Below are positions 50,801 to 59,324 of a stretch of DNA of 64,000 nucleotides, piece after piece. Numbering within the stretch: position 1 is the stretch's first letter; each line of letters begins with the position of its first letter. The stretch comes from Andalucia godoyi (lineage: Eukaryota; Discoba; Jakobea; Jakobida; Andaluciidae): positions 64,607 through 128,606 of the forward strand of contig VRVR01000017.1 of the NCBI GenBank assembly GCA_009859145.1, given 5' to 3'. The position numbers and the translations under genes were made by a program. Under the pieces are notes generated by a model that was not told the origin of the DNA, did no database searches, and was given only the letters and a program-made list of their open reading frames with translations.

Positions 50801-53233
50801 GACAAGCTGGGTGATCCTCCCAGACAGACGCAACTGCACCTGGTACAAGGAAACGTGGCTGACGTCGTCAAAGGAAGTGATGGTTTTCTGTTCGGGAAAC
50901 ATGGATACAAAAGGCGACTGACGGGCTAATCGGGAGAAGAATTGATGAACAAGAGGGACAGAGGCTAGCAAACTGATTCTGGCATCTGTTGAAGGTACAC
51001 GGTAAACGACCGAATCATCCACACCGCACTCAAATCGGCCTTTCATGTATGCGAAGAAGGCCCTCGGCATGCAATCCCAGCGCATAGCTTCAGAACCAAA
51101 AGGAATTTGCGTTGAGAGCGACAGTGGTCCAGTTGTGCTGCATTCTGAACGAGACACAATCTGAGCTCGCATCGTGTTCTCCATGTGACGGATGTGAGCG
51201 ATGTGCGATGCACACGCAGCACTTCCGTTTTCAGCCAGTATCACAAAAACCGAATTCGGACTCCTTGCTCTGCCTCGAGATTGTATGTACTCCATAAGAG
51301 TGTGAAACATATCCATACGAATGACAAGCGAACAGGACCCGAAATCTAAACCCTCCTCACCCACCTGAGTGGCAAACAGTATTGGTATTGCGCCATCTCT
51401 AAATACTTTGACAGTTAGAGATTGTAAGCCAGACTTCATGGAAGAGTGTCCTACGCACGGTGCTGCGAAAATGGATCTCTGGAAACCGTCGTCATGCGCT
51501 GCGGGGTCAGCTGTTTTCGAATGAAGCTCGCTGAACAAACAGTTTACGAGACCCGAGAGAGCGAATGCTGCAGATTTTCGTTCAACAAAAACCATAGAAC
51601 TGAACGAAAATGCAGCGCCAGTGATCAGTGGCGTTTTATAAGCTTCAAGCAAAATGGACACCAGAACGGCGGTCTTTGGTGATAATTCGTCCGTCAGAGA
51701 CAGTCCGTTCACTAATTCAGACTGAGACTCGCCAAAAGCCACATCTTCTTTGACAGACGCTGCAATTTGAGCAATTCGACATTGAAACGAGACGCATTTC
51801 ATATCCTGAGAAGAGAAAAAAAACCAATGGAACATCAGGAAGAAAAATCTCAGTAAAACCTGTTCGTCAACACACAAATATCTGCATTGACGCTCTGCAG
51901 TCCACGATTCAAATCCGTCATCATCGCAAGGTTGTTCAAAAAGAGAATTTCCTTCGATGGTTGAGTCCCGTCCGTTGTGACCAGGGAACAACTGCTCAAA
52001 ACGGCTGGGGTTTCTTATCTTAAGATGCTCCGCCGACATTGAAAACTTAACTAAACGCCCTTTGATCCGTCTCCAGGCTCGACGAAGAATCCAATATGCA
52101 CAAAACTTCCCGAGAGATCTATACGCATGATCCACGTGGCGAATAACCTTCCATAGCTTCTGAATATTAATGACAAAAAACTTGGAGGAAGATTCGTTCC
52201 ATGCATGATCTCTATCGAATGCGTCCAATGACATCGAGTCGTCTGAAACGTGGTCATCGATGTTATTGCTAATATCTTGAAAATCTACCGGTAGCAATGA
52301 CAGGTAGCTATCTTGGAGCATCATCAGACGAAGCCGAGCCGAGAATTCGTGATCCGGTCCAACAGAAAGGAGCATCCGTAACGCCAGCAAAGCACCACAC
52401 CAAGAAAACTCCGCAGCCAGGTACGGTGCCGCCGAAAAGAACACAACTCTCTCTGCAGGACGGTCTGCAAGCCCTGTGTGCTCTTCCGCGAATAAAACAC
52501 TGGTCTCCATCTTCGCATCGAGATTAAATTCTAGCTTCTGTATTTCCTCGGCGAGATCCGCGGGATTCTTAACCTTGCAAGGCGATGCAGTCATGCCGAA
52601 GACTCGCGGTCTGCTGGGAGACGGCAGCATAAAGTAAAACTCACGCATCAACACATTGTAAGGGTGGTTTCCCGTTGTGTGGTGGCATTCATCCATAATC
52701 AAGAGCGATACTGTGGCCAATGACAGGAATCCGTGGCGCAGGGCATCCAGCAAAACCTGTGGAGTAACAACGAACACACGGTATTGTTGCAAGAGAGTGT
52801 CCCATTGAGATCCATTCCACGTGAACCCATCGCGACCCCGAGAAAGTAGACCGGGCGTGTGTGCACCAGAACACATGGCAACTGGTTGACCAGATACTTT
52901 GGACAACACTGCGGCCTGCTGAGCCACCAGGTGCACATTCGGCACCGCAAAGATCACTAAAGAACGATGAGCAATAGGAACATTCAAACAGGCGGTGCAA
53001 TACGCTTTCACAAGCAACGCGGAAATCAGAGTTTTTCCAGCGCCAGTATCAAGAACAACAATCAAATTACGCTGCTTGGCCTTCTCAAACAGTTCAAGTT
53101 GGTACTGGTGTGGTGTCACTGGGATCGATACTGCGTCCGCGCTGGGGGACGTTCGAATCGAACGCAGTCCTGAAAAATCATCCAAACTTGCTGGGCTTGT
53201 TTTTGCCACATCACGAAGACGCGACAAGCTCAT
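47846..53233 (-). CDS. DCL: Dicer-like ribonuclease III
   Basis: A 1795-residue protein; start at 53233 (M-S-L-S-R-L-R), the first true ATG. The helicase N-terminal part has Walker A L-D-T-G-A-G-K-T (~61-68) and the DExH box M-D-E-C-H (~180-184). A helicase C-terminal part carries Q-S-R-G-R-A-R-S. A Dicer dimerisation-type domain follows (S-L-Y-Q-V-Q-L-R-L-S ... A-K-A-F-A-C-L-F-L-C-G, ~835-900). Two complete RNase III domains lie near the end: E-R-L-E-F-L-G-D with A-D-V-V-E-A-L-I-G, and E-R-F-E-F-L-G-D with A-D-V-F-E-A-V-V-A. Both keep the acidic residues. No obvious PAZ domain or C-terminal dsRNA-binding domain is seen. It should cut double-stranded RNA into small RNAs. A 54-nt in-frame T-rich stretch (51806-51859) may be an intron. 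Confidence 0.95.
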   Translation of the reverse strand: MSLSRLRDVAKTSPASLDDFSGLRSIRTSPSADAVSIPVTPHQYQLELFEKAKQRNLIVVLDTGAGKTLISALLVKAYCTACLNVPIAHRSLVIFAVPNVHLVAQQAAVLSKVSGQPVAMCSGAHTPGLLSRGRDGFTWNGSQWDTLLQQYRVFVVTPQVLLDALRHGFLSLATVSLLIMDECHHTTGNHPYNVLMREFYFMLPSPSRPRVFGMTASPCKVKNPADLAEEIQKLEFNLDAKMETSVLFAEEHTGLADRPAERVVFFSAAPYLAAEFSWCGALLALRMLLSVGPDHEFSARLRLMMLQDSYLSLLPVDFQDISNNIDDHVSDDSMSLDAFDRDHAWNESSSKFFVINIQKLWKVIRHVDHAYRSLGKFCAYWILRRAWRRIKGRLVKFSMSAEHLKIRNPSRFEQLFPGHNGRDSTIEGNSLFEQPCDDDGFESWTAERQCRYLCVDEQVLLRFFFLMFHWFFFSSQDMKCVSFQCRIAQIAASVKEDVAFGESQSELVNGLSLTDELSPKTAVLVSILLEAYKTPLITGAAFSFSSMVFVERKSAAFALSGLVNCLFSELHSKTADPAAHDDGFQRSIFAAPCVGHSSMKSGLQSLTVKVFRDGAIPILFATQVGEEGLDFGSCSLVIRMDMFHTLMEYIQSRGRARSPNSVFVILAENGSAACASHIAHIRHMENTMRAQIVSRSECSTTGPLSLSTQIPFGSEAMRWDCMPRAFFAYMKGRFECGVDDSVVYRVPSTDARISLLASVPLVHQFFSRLARQSPFVSMFPEQKTITSFDDVSHVSLYQVQLRLSGRITQLVSDSTFHLISSPFCVRKERAKAFACLFLCGLLHSAHLIDDFLCPLDFVADPDFADDAVSEDEEDVRVLRRHHLDQSLPELHLLTDHLKDASRAPIGVLKSVASFALFDPARRHHPGVKESILVEEVVSLRRMRKKILNENMDKSIVSGHLNTQYAVGSAKRRRSSRHASFAEKHVICGLSASTLLSAFTNHVYLHKLTFVSEHHMIECPFGILLPFAFPPFLFGQYLGIMMNHAGESGQVVWGVPIKLEELYPELYNDGGEKCRALLIRLHEIVLRFVQNMSIPFDDDTASFSSFLGHLADSWGSSLFPTEQSTCSDEGRFGVVDMHHSRAPCLILLFPLDVSLRSELLSCRKTCISAQSFLSQRGSVEFAPFLGVDSVSGAPLLVSHLSEESSYSDRYPVQKRAHTFADYYDSLPAHCFPGGYKPPLKEGGHLLSVQSVPSVKNTLHRFWSTDKVSEVCRSSGGDCPSDAQYEQDDAAQDFRAIRFRRRSRLAFAELVLKLSIPVASYDMWFRRCSEIIWRCYQRVLCVETLRMLKVVPQTSDTDVRRVSALAFLFAGSLKSSNDGIDYERLEFLGDSILKLLSSVHLYCKYGHHQSQKTSFANANEGALSEIRESLISNLSLSRLAVQAGLHNRLFSSPVALQKFIQHVCMKSCNWSHSTNASSSNSDVFATPENTPIAVTEKRLADVVEALIGSVFVNTFLHNAEYDGDRVEFALMTSTNLLHALGHPISPQYVCSAYDLELPAVCSMCMLPPMFLSALEDAKVALSVCYEFRRPMLLMEALTHPSSVLLLRDSYPSFQNVFDFEIRSYERFEFLGDAVLDSFVAQSLWFRDIGASPGDLTFARSLITSNHSLARRCVKLGLSRCVVVDSETLKQSILSFEADVLRMQTLLDSSVDEELWNLSLHLRTTKVSRRSVASEADIAALMFEEGPKVLADVFEAVVAAVWLDTDRDFRRTWSVLGVMLGPAFERLLEDVRSFVNPP
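51806..51859 (-). other. Candidate 54-nt in-frame intron in the Dicer gene
   Basis: On the coding strand GTTTTACT...TTCTCTTCTCAG, preceded by GAACAG. Translated, it gives a Phe-rich stretch (V-L-L-R-F-F-F-L ... F-F-F-S-S-Q) unlike its surroundings between the helicase halves. Length is a multiple of three, so the frame is open with or without splicing. Confidence 0.4.
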
Positions 53234-53554
53234 GGTCAACACATTTACTACGTGCTGATTATTGCAGCAATTAAAAAATGAGCAAGTGAGTCTTTTCAAC
53301 AAGAAGAAAGAAAAATGTTAATAAAACGACCAGCAAAAGTTTTCAAAGTACCGGTGTGCGGCGGTAGGCCTGACTTCGGCGACAAAAGTGCAAGATGCTC
53401 ACCGCAAAAGTCGCCGTGAGAAAAAACCCGCCTGCGATGCAATGCATCAATACTAATTGATTCTTATTGGTACTATTGCAATGCTACTTGACAATCGATC
53501 CCACGAACCAATCATCTGGGTGTTGTGGAGTCGCTGGGAGGAAAGTGCGGATAC
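53234..53554. other. Spacer between Dicer and the Fanzor-derived element
   Basis: No gene recognised; holds the Dicer leader and promoter. Confidence 0.4.
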
Positions 53555-54065
53555 ACCGCTGAATAATAGCACGCCATTGTCATGCATACGGAAGTATACA
53601 TAAACAGACACGGTCAGTACTGGCCGACACTAGCACCGTTTGTTTCACAGGAATTCGTGCTTACGCGTAGCCATCTATCATTCATTGGTTTCACTTTTTT
53701 AATTCAAATATGGGCGTGAGTGCGCTGGGATGACACATTCGCCTACGCCTACGCCGCTCGATACAGGGCCTCCTAACCTACTAAGAGACAACGTATCTCC
53801 AGGTGCACCAATCGCTGCAACTGAGGACACGAAAGCGCCTGCTGCTAGGGCCGTCAGAATCAAAAAAATGCACCCTTCTCAGGAACAACGTGTCACGCTG
53901 AGAAGGTGGCTCACCGATTGATCGAGATTGGGGACGGAGCGCGGAACATTTATCTGAAGAACGCCGTGAGGCGTGTTGGGGCCTATCCCCTTCCCGGCAA
54001 CGGGATGCAAAACTGAATATGCATGTCTATTCGTAGATATGCATGCTCAGTGTATAGTGTAGGCG
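53555..54065 (+). mobile_element. Fanzor/TnpB-derived miniature element, copy 2 (subfamily A)
   Basis: About 510 bp, inverted partner of 939-1440. Left end ACCGCTGAATAATAGC, right end TGTAGGCG at 54058-54065. A near-palindrome CGGTCAGTACTGGCCG lies at about 53611-53626. The N-terminal frame 53730-53921 is followed, in a shifted frame, by D-R-D-W and then D-G-A-R-N-I-Y-L-K-N, ending M-Q-N and a stop just before the right-end hairpin. The hairpin pairs CTGAATATGCATGTC (54013-54027) with GATATGCATGCTCAG (54036-54050), tolerating one mismatch and two G-U pairs. The same deletion junction as copy 1 shows both derive from one deleted ancestor. Confidence 0.74.
53730..53921 (+). pseudogene. Truncated Fanzor/TnpB N-terminal frame
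   Basis: 63 residues ending in the H-P-S-Q-E-Q-R-V-T-L-R-R-W motif and then a stop at the deletion junction. Compared with 1083-1265 it has one extra T-P pair and one extra Lys, plus a few substitutions. All length differences are multiples of three. Confidence 0.55.
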
Positions 54066-54158
54066 CAGTTTTTCAACAAATCCGAAACTGTGGACGACGA
54101 TGATAACCAAATTAAAGCGAAAATAATAAGAAACAAGTAAAAAACGCGAAATTGGGTA

Positions 54159-54184
54159 AGAGAGAGAGAGAGAGAGAGAGAGAG
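54159..54184 (+). repeat. GA dinucleotide microsatellite
   Basis: Thirteen AG units seen directly, between the Fanzor-derived element and NAT9. Confidence 0.9.
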
Positions 54185-54387
54185 CCCTCGTTTTCATTTA
54201 TTCAGGTTTTTTTTTAACTGGATGGAAAAATCCCCTCCGCAAATGTACTTTGTCAAGACGATGAAATGGAAATAAAGCAGAATGAGAAAAGTTCAAAAGT
54301 TTTCCCGGTTCGTTTTTTCTTGGCTTGTGCTTTTGTCGTTTGGTCTACTATGTTGAGGTTTTGATTTTGTTTTTGTGGGCTGAAGGA

Positions 54388-54987
54388 ATGCAACAAGAAG
54401 AGAAGCTAGTTGTGATCACTTCTTTGTCATGTCCGAATGTAGCACTCGTGCCTTATATGCGAGAGCATGTGGAGATGTACCACGGTTGGATGCAGATGCC
54501 CGATAATCTCAGCATGACTGAATCAGAACCCTTGACTCTCGAGGAGCAGTACGCCATGCAAAAAGACTGGCTGACTGATGAGGACAAGCTCACGTTCATC
54601 ATAGAGATTTCAGGAATTCCAATAGGTGATATTAACTGCTTCTTCTTGGATGCGGATGACGAGGGCAGGCTTTTTGGAGAGATAAATGTCATGATTGCCA
54701 ATCCAGCGTTTCGGCGGAAAGGATATGCAGAATCGGCCATTTGGATGATGATGCAGTACGTGTATCCTAGAAGGACGACCTTTATCGCGAAGATTTTGTG
54801 CTCGAATATTTCATCCGTCTCTCTGTTTCGAGAAAAGATGGGTTTTCAGCAATGGAGGCACATTAGTGCCTTCAACGAAGTGTGGCTCTTGTCTCCTGCT
54901 CGTGAAGCATGGCCGCCAAGGGATCTCAGAGTGAAATCAGCTCCGCGTGAGCCTGCGATACCGACAATGAAGTCTCCGAAGTCGTGA
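54388..54987 (+). CDS. NAT9: NAT9-like N-acetyltransferase (GNAT)
   Basis: A 199-residue GNAT protein; ATG at 54388 after a T-rich leader. NAT9 hallmarks are visible: V-A-L-V-P-Y-M-R-E-H-V-E-M-Y-H-G-W-M, then T-E-S-E-P-L-T-L-E-E-Q-Y-A-M-Q and D-K-L-T-F-I-I. The I-G-D-I-N-C-F-F-L strand, E-I-N-V-M-I-A-N-P and the acetyl-CoA loop R-R-K-G-Y-A follow. The last ~25 residues are a basic, Pro/Ser-rich tail. NAT9 proteins affect microtubule stability in animals; substrate here is unknown. Tail-to-tail with cyclin B, only 33 bases apart. Confidence 0.9.
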   Translation: MQQEEKLVVITSLSCPNVALVPYMREHVEMYHGWMQMPDNLSMTESEPLTLEEQYAMQKDWLTDEDKLTFIIEISGIPIGDINCFFLDADDEGRLFGEINVMIANPAFRRKGYAESAIWMMMQYVYPRRTTFIAKILCSNISSVSLFREKMGFQQWRHISAFNEVWLLSPAREAWPPRDLRVKSAPREPAIPTMKSPKS

Positions 54988-55020
54988 ACTTTTGAAATTA
55001 GTGGTGCTACTTTTAATGAG

Positions 55021-56187
55021 TTAGAAGCTGACAACGTTGCAACGAGAAGCTGCAATCGGGGCGACCTCGAGGAACTTCGGGGAACAATACTTCTTCTTGA
55101 GCCCCTCGAGTTTAGAAGTTCCGAGGGCCTTCATCGCCTCGTGAATTTCCCTCATCGCTGGCATAATCACATCTTCTGTGTAGCGTGTGTAATGGACCAG
55201 CGAGGCAGTCCATTTCTCGTCGGCACCCTCCACAGGCATGTACTTCTTCGCAAGGCCGACAGAGGCTGCTGTGAGCACGGAGGCTGGGAAACGGCACAAA
55301 CTGTATTCCTGCTGAGAAAGCTCCAATAAAAACGAGGCCATCTTCTTTTGTCGAGCATCCATGTTGGCTGCGCGACAGAATCTGTCGAGGAACGAAAACG
55401 GAGTTGGGACGCTCATCTTGAATCGAATGGTAGCAAGCATGTGTCGCTCCATCTTCAGAATCTCGGCCTTCGAGTAGGCCTTTGCGGATATGTATTCAAA
55501 ATCGCGAACCTCAGGCGGGTACACTTCTTCAAACTTAGAGGCAAGAAGCATGGCAGTCATGCCCGCCAACTGCAGTTTTGCCCGAGCGATGGGCTTGACA
55601 GCCAGATACCGGTCAAGAATAGAGACTGCAAGGAAAAATGTCTCGGGCGACAAGCGGAACTTATTGTGAACATCAATTAGCCAGTCCACGAGAATAGACC
55701 GCATGTTCTTGGAGATTTCTGTTTGCCGAACCATGTAGCCAGGATCTGGCATTTCTCGGATTTCCATTTCGCGCAAGTATGCGTAAACGTCGTCTGTCAG
55801 TTCAGACACGTACATCACATCATGCGTTAGACCTCCGCGACGGTCCATCTGCGGAGACTGCGTCGTGCCCTCGGGAACCATTCGAGGAATATATGCAGTC
55901 TGATTCGGCTGAGACGCTGAAGTTGGAGCAAGGTTAATGGAAAGATCGGACGCAGAAGGCGTCGATGCGGGCACTCGCGAGGATAAGGACGAAGACGTCA
56001 TCATCCGGTTAGTACGGTCTCCAAGGACAGTGCGCTGCTGGCCGAGGACATATCCAGTGGTGTTGGACGTTACTCCAGCTACTGCTGCACCAAAGACCTT
56101 AGCACCCAGAACGTTGCTGGTGTTAGAACGATTCTCGTCGTTCGAAGGCTGGGCTGCGTGAAGAGAAGCAGGGCGTTGGGAGTACAT
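55021..56187 (-). CDS. B-type cyclin
   Basis: A 388-residue cyclin. The ATG at 56187 is chosen because upstream codons come from a T-rich leader. The N-terminus has a destruction box R-T-V-L-G-D-R-T-N near residue 53. The cyclin box starts with M-R-S-I-L-V-D-W-L-I-D-V-H. It continues through L-A-V-K-P-I-A-R-A-K-L-Q-L, A-S-K-F-E-E-V-Y-P-P and the second fold with F-L-L-E-L-S-Q-Q-E-Y. It should bind a CDK and drive mitosis, with APC-mediated removal through the D-box. A TATA-like TATAAAAAG on the other face of the promoter is about 15 bases upstream of the ATG and too close to be used. Confidence 0.94.
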   Translation of the reverse strand: MYSQRPASLHAAQPSNDENRSNTSNVLGAKVFGAAVAGVTSNTTGYVLGQQRTVLGDRTNRMMTSSSLSSRVPASTPSASDLSINLAPTSASQPNQTAYIPRMVPEGTTQSPQMDRRGGLTHDVMYVSELTDDVYAYLREMEIREMPDPGYMVRQTEISKNMRSILVDWLIDVHNKFRLSPETFFLAVSILDRYLAVKPIARAKLQLAGMTAMLLASKFEEVYPPEVRDFEYISAKAYSKAEILKMERHMLATIRFKMSVPTPFSFLDRFCRAANMDARQKKMASFLLELSQQEYSLCRFPASVLTAASVGLAKKYMPVEGADEKWTASLVHYTRYTEDVIMPAMREIHEAMKALGTSKLEGLKKKYCSPKFLEVAPIAASRCNVVSF

Positions 56188-56630
56188 GGCTCTTTTCTTT
56201 GTATAAAAAGTGAAAAGGTGAATCAAGCTTGGGAGGGAAGAAAGAAGGGGGGAGGAAAGGAGTGGAGAAAAAAAAGAAAAAAAAAGAAAAAGAAAAAGCA
56301 AAGCAGAGGTGAAAAAGAACTTTAAAAGCACAGATTGGAAGGGTTTGCTTCGAATTTCGCAGCTGCGTTTTTAACGTTCCTGAAGGAAAAAAATAAAAAC
56401 TGCTCTCTCGACAAAGTCCGGCAGCATCTGAGGATCTTTCATTTCCGTTTTTTTTTTTTTTTTTGCTGGTTGTTATTTGTGTGTGTGTATGTATGTTTTA
56501 TTTTTTCCCCCTTTTTGGTTTTTGTCTTGTCTTCGTTCGTTCGACTGCGCTTCGCATGCACGCAAACTACTTCACAACAACATCAAATCTTGTTCACAAA
56601 GAAGAACTCATAGAAAGAAAAGCTGGACAC
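56188..56630. other. Divergent region with homopolymer tracts
   Basis: Promoter region shared by cyclin B and the CCDC77-like gene. A-rich at 56268-56300, T run at 56449-56464, GT-rich at 56476-56490. A CATAG acceptor-like triplet precedes the CCDC77-like ATG by 19 bases. Confidence 0.4.
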
Positions 56631-57914
56631 ATGACAGCATTGCCTGTTTCGCAGGATGTTTTGTCATTCTACAAAGAATCCACAGAGAAATTTGACAAGG
56701 AACGAGAATCTTGGATCTGCAGGATTGACGCGCTAAAGGGTCCACACTCCTACATTTATGGTTTGGAAAGAAAATTGGCAGAAGCAAATGACAAGATTGC
56801 TGAACTGGAATCTGAAGCTTCAGAATTGAAAATCAGTTCCTGTTCCGACAGAGAGAAAATCCTGGAACTGCAAGAGAAGTGTAATCGTTTCGAAATTCAG
56901 GCTCTGCAGGATGCAAAAGACCTGCAGTGCCTTCTGGGGAGAAGCGCTGCCCAACAGAACGGCGGAGAGTGTGGAGATATCACCTACTTCAAAGACAACC
57001 GTCCGGAAACCTCTATAGTCATTCGGGGTGCGAAGAAACAAGAAGTCCCGACTTCTGAAGCTCCGGTGAGACTCATGAAATTTGCAAACGATCATCCGAC
57101 CGTCCTCAAGCGAAACGTAGTTCTTGACAGCGCTGATGCGCAAAGCTTGTCTCTTACGATAGAAAACTTGAAGGCCATGCTAGTGGAACACCAAAAGCTT
57201 GAGAGACACAGAAATTCCACACTAGAAGAAGATCGGGCAAGAAGGGAACACGAGTTTGCTGATCAAAGAAAGCGAGATGGCGGGCTGATATCGACGCTAC
57301 GGACTGAGAATGATCGACTTCGAGGAGAGCTTCTCAATCTTACGAGAGAAATGTGCGTCTATCGAAGAAACACTACCGGATCCAACAGCGTCTTGGTTGA
57401 AGAACTCAACAAATGCAGGTCAGAAAATTCTGCACTGGAAACGGCAATCAAAAACTTGAAGAATCAAATCAGCGTGGAAAGAATGGCCATTCTCACTGCT
57501 TCCCAAGAAGAATCCGATTCCGCATTGAAATGTATGCGCAAAGAGATCAAACAAAGAACAAAGGACATGTCCAACTTCAAAGCAGAAGCGAACATCAGGT
57601 CAGAACACTCCTCAGAGGCTATCGAGAAGCTGAAAACTGCGGCTGCATATTGGAAAGCACGCTGCAAACGAACAGAAGTCAGGCTCAAACTGTCGCTGGA
57701 GGGCTTCGGAAGTTCGTGCAACGAAATGCAGAAGCTGTGTTCCAAGCTTGAAGTCAATGTCGTGCGCTACCGTGGACAATCTATCACGTCACATGATGAA
57801 GGAATCAACCATCAAGTAGCTCAAGTCCTGAAGAAACATCTCGAAGCGATTGTGGAAAGACTGCGGGCATTGGAACAAAACCTGGTGGAAGAGCAAGCGT
57901 TCGTGTCACGGTGA
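56631..57914 (+). CDS. CCDC77: Coiled-coil protein, CCDC77-like
   Basis: A 427-residue, mostly helical coiled-coil protein. The start at 56631 (M-T-A-L-P-V-S-Q) is followed by V-L-S-F-Y-K-E-S-T-E-K-F. Next come I-A-E-L-E with E-K-I-L-E-L-Q-E-K, L-Q-D-A-K-D-L-Q-C-L-L-G, and a non-helical break containing G-D-I-T-Y-F before further heptads. The order of these elements, including the T-Y-F turn after the first coil and L-E-G-F in the last, fits CCDC77, a centriole and basal-body component conserved in flagellated eukaryotes. Identification is by remembered family pattern, not a search. An upstream Met at 56556 is possible. Confidence 0.65.
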   Translation: MTALPVSQDVLSFYKESTEKFDKERESWICRIDALKGPHSYIYGLERKLAEANDKIAELESEASELKISSCSDREKILELQEKCNRFEIQALQDAKDLQCLLGRSAAQQNGGECGDITYFKDNRPETSIVIRGAKKQEVPTSEAPVRLMKFANDHPTVLKRNVVLDSADAQSLSLTIENLKAMLVEHQKLERHRNSTLEEDRARREHEFADQRKRDGGLISTLRTENDRLRGELLNLTREMCVYRRNTTGSNSVLVEELNKCRSENSALETAIKNLKNQISVERMAILTASQEESDSALKCMRKEIKQRTKDMSNFKAEANIRSEHSSEAIEKLKTAAAYWKARCKRTEVRLKLSLEGFGSSCNEMQKLCSKLEVNVVRYRGQSITSHDEGINHQVAQVLKKHLEAIVERLRALEQNLVEEQAFVSR

Positions 57915-58148
57915 CGACAAGCAGAAAGAGACTCGAGCGGATGCATGAGAGAGAGGAGTCGTGAGGAGTCGTCACATTTCGACTTTCATTATATAGACTG
58001 ACGGACAAATTTGGCAATTAAGCATCGCGTGTGTCTTCTAATTATTATTATATATTTTATTTTTTTATATTTCCAACCCTCCTTTCTTCTTTCAACCTTT
58101 TGTGGTGTTTTTCTTTTTGCCACAGTAAAATTCACACAGGAAAATACA

Positions 58149-59324
58149 ATGTTGAAGAAAGGTTTGAGAACATGGATTGCATTATTTATTTGCGGTACTA
58201 TCAATAACCTTGTGTATGTAGAGATCATTTCTGCAGCCCAGTCCCTCGCACAGCAATTCGGCCAGGAAAACCTGATTGGTCTGATTCCGTGGGCCAATGT
58301 CGCGTTTGGCATCCTTGTCAAGGCCTTGAATGCATTTTATTTGGAAGCGTGGTCGTATAAAGTGAGGATGCTTCTGATGGGAATTGTTTATCTTGCTGGT
58401 TTGGTGGTTGTGGCGATCTCCACGAAAGTCAACTTTGCATTTTGCATTTTCGGCATCGTGCTAACGGGATCTGCCTCTGCTTTCGGAGAGTCTGTCATGC
58501 TTGGGTATTTGAGACTGCATGATCCTGGAATGGTCTCTTCTTGGTCGTCAGGAACAGGATTTGCAGGAGTTGGGGGTGCAGGGTTGTATCTGCTACTGGT
58601 TGCAGTCGGACTTTCCAATCTTGTGATCTTCCTGCTGATGATGCCCTTGGTATTCCTCTATTGGTTTGCCTTTTTTTTCATGATTGACAGAAAGGACGAG
58701 ATTCGCCATCAGCAACAATCCCCTCCAGCGCCCATTTCCGCGAAACCAGATTCGGAAACAAGTTCACTGCTTTCTGATTCGGCATCGTCGCAAGAACGGT
58801 TGTGGACGCGAGTTTTCCGTGTTAACATGCTTGTTCTGTGGGTTTCTTTGAATCTTGGCTCGGTCTACTTCTCCGAGTACTCTGTATCTACAGGAATGGC
58901 AGATCTCAGCACCAAGGGCTACAAAAACTCGGATCGCTTTGAGCAGAAGAATGCGTACATCATTCTCCAGTTTTGCTATCAATTCGGGGTTCTGATTTCC
59001 AGATCGTCATTGAAATTCTTCAAAATTCGGCGTGTGGATGTGATTAGCTTTCTTCAGTTCTTGAATTTTGTGCTTTGGATGTTTCAGGCAGGCTATAAAT
59101 TCATGGACGTCTGGACGCAGTTCGCTTCGATGGTTTTTGTTGGTCTTCTCGGCGGAGCGTCCTATGTCAATGTGTTTTATTTAATATTCAACGACTCGGA
59201 ACGAATCTCCGATTCCGATCGAGAGCTTGCCACGAATATTTGCTCGATCTGGGTGAACTGCGGTATCATGCTGGCCTGCTCTTATGTTCTACTGATGGAT
59301 AACACGTTTGCGAAGCACTGGTAG
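58149..59324 (+). CDS. CLN3: CLN3/battenin-type lysosomal membrane protein
   Basis: A 391-residue protein with about ten to eleven membrane helices. CLN3 signatures are I-N-N-L-V-Y-V-E-I-I-S-A-A, A-L-N-A-F-Y-L-E-A-W-S-Y, the S-S-G-T-G-F-A-G-V-G-G-A-G loop, and F-S-E-Y-S-V-S-T-G in the second half. A Ser/Gln/Pro-rich cytosolic loop lies in the middle. Family members sit in lysosome or vacuole membranes and handle glycerophosphodiesters and pH balance. The ATG at 58149 follows a GCCACAG acceptor-like site 23 bases away. Length is close to the usual ~440. Confidence 0.9.
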   Translation: MLKKGLRTWIALFICGTINNLVYVEIISAAQSLAQQFGQENLIGLIPWANVAFGILVKALNAFYLEAWSYKVRMLLMGIVYLAGLVVVAISTKVNFAFCIFGIVLTGSASAFGESVMLGYLRLHDPGMVSSWSSGTGFAGVGGAGLYLLLVAVGLSNLVIFLLMMPLVFLYWFAFFFMIDRKDEIRHQQQSPPAPISAKPDSETSSLLSDSASSQERLWTRVFRVNMLVLWVSLNLGSVYFSEYSVSTGMADLSTKGYKNSDRFEQKNAYIILQFCYQFGVLISRSSLKFFKIRRVDVISFLQFLNFVLWMFQAGYKFMDVWTQFASMVFVGLLGGASYVNVFYLIFNDSERISDSDRELATNICSIWVNCGIMLACSYVLLMDNTFAKHW

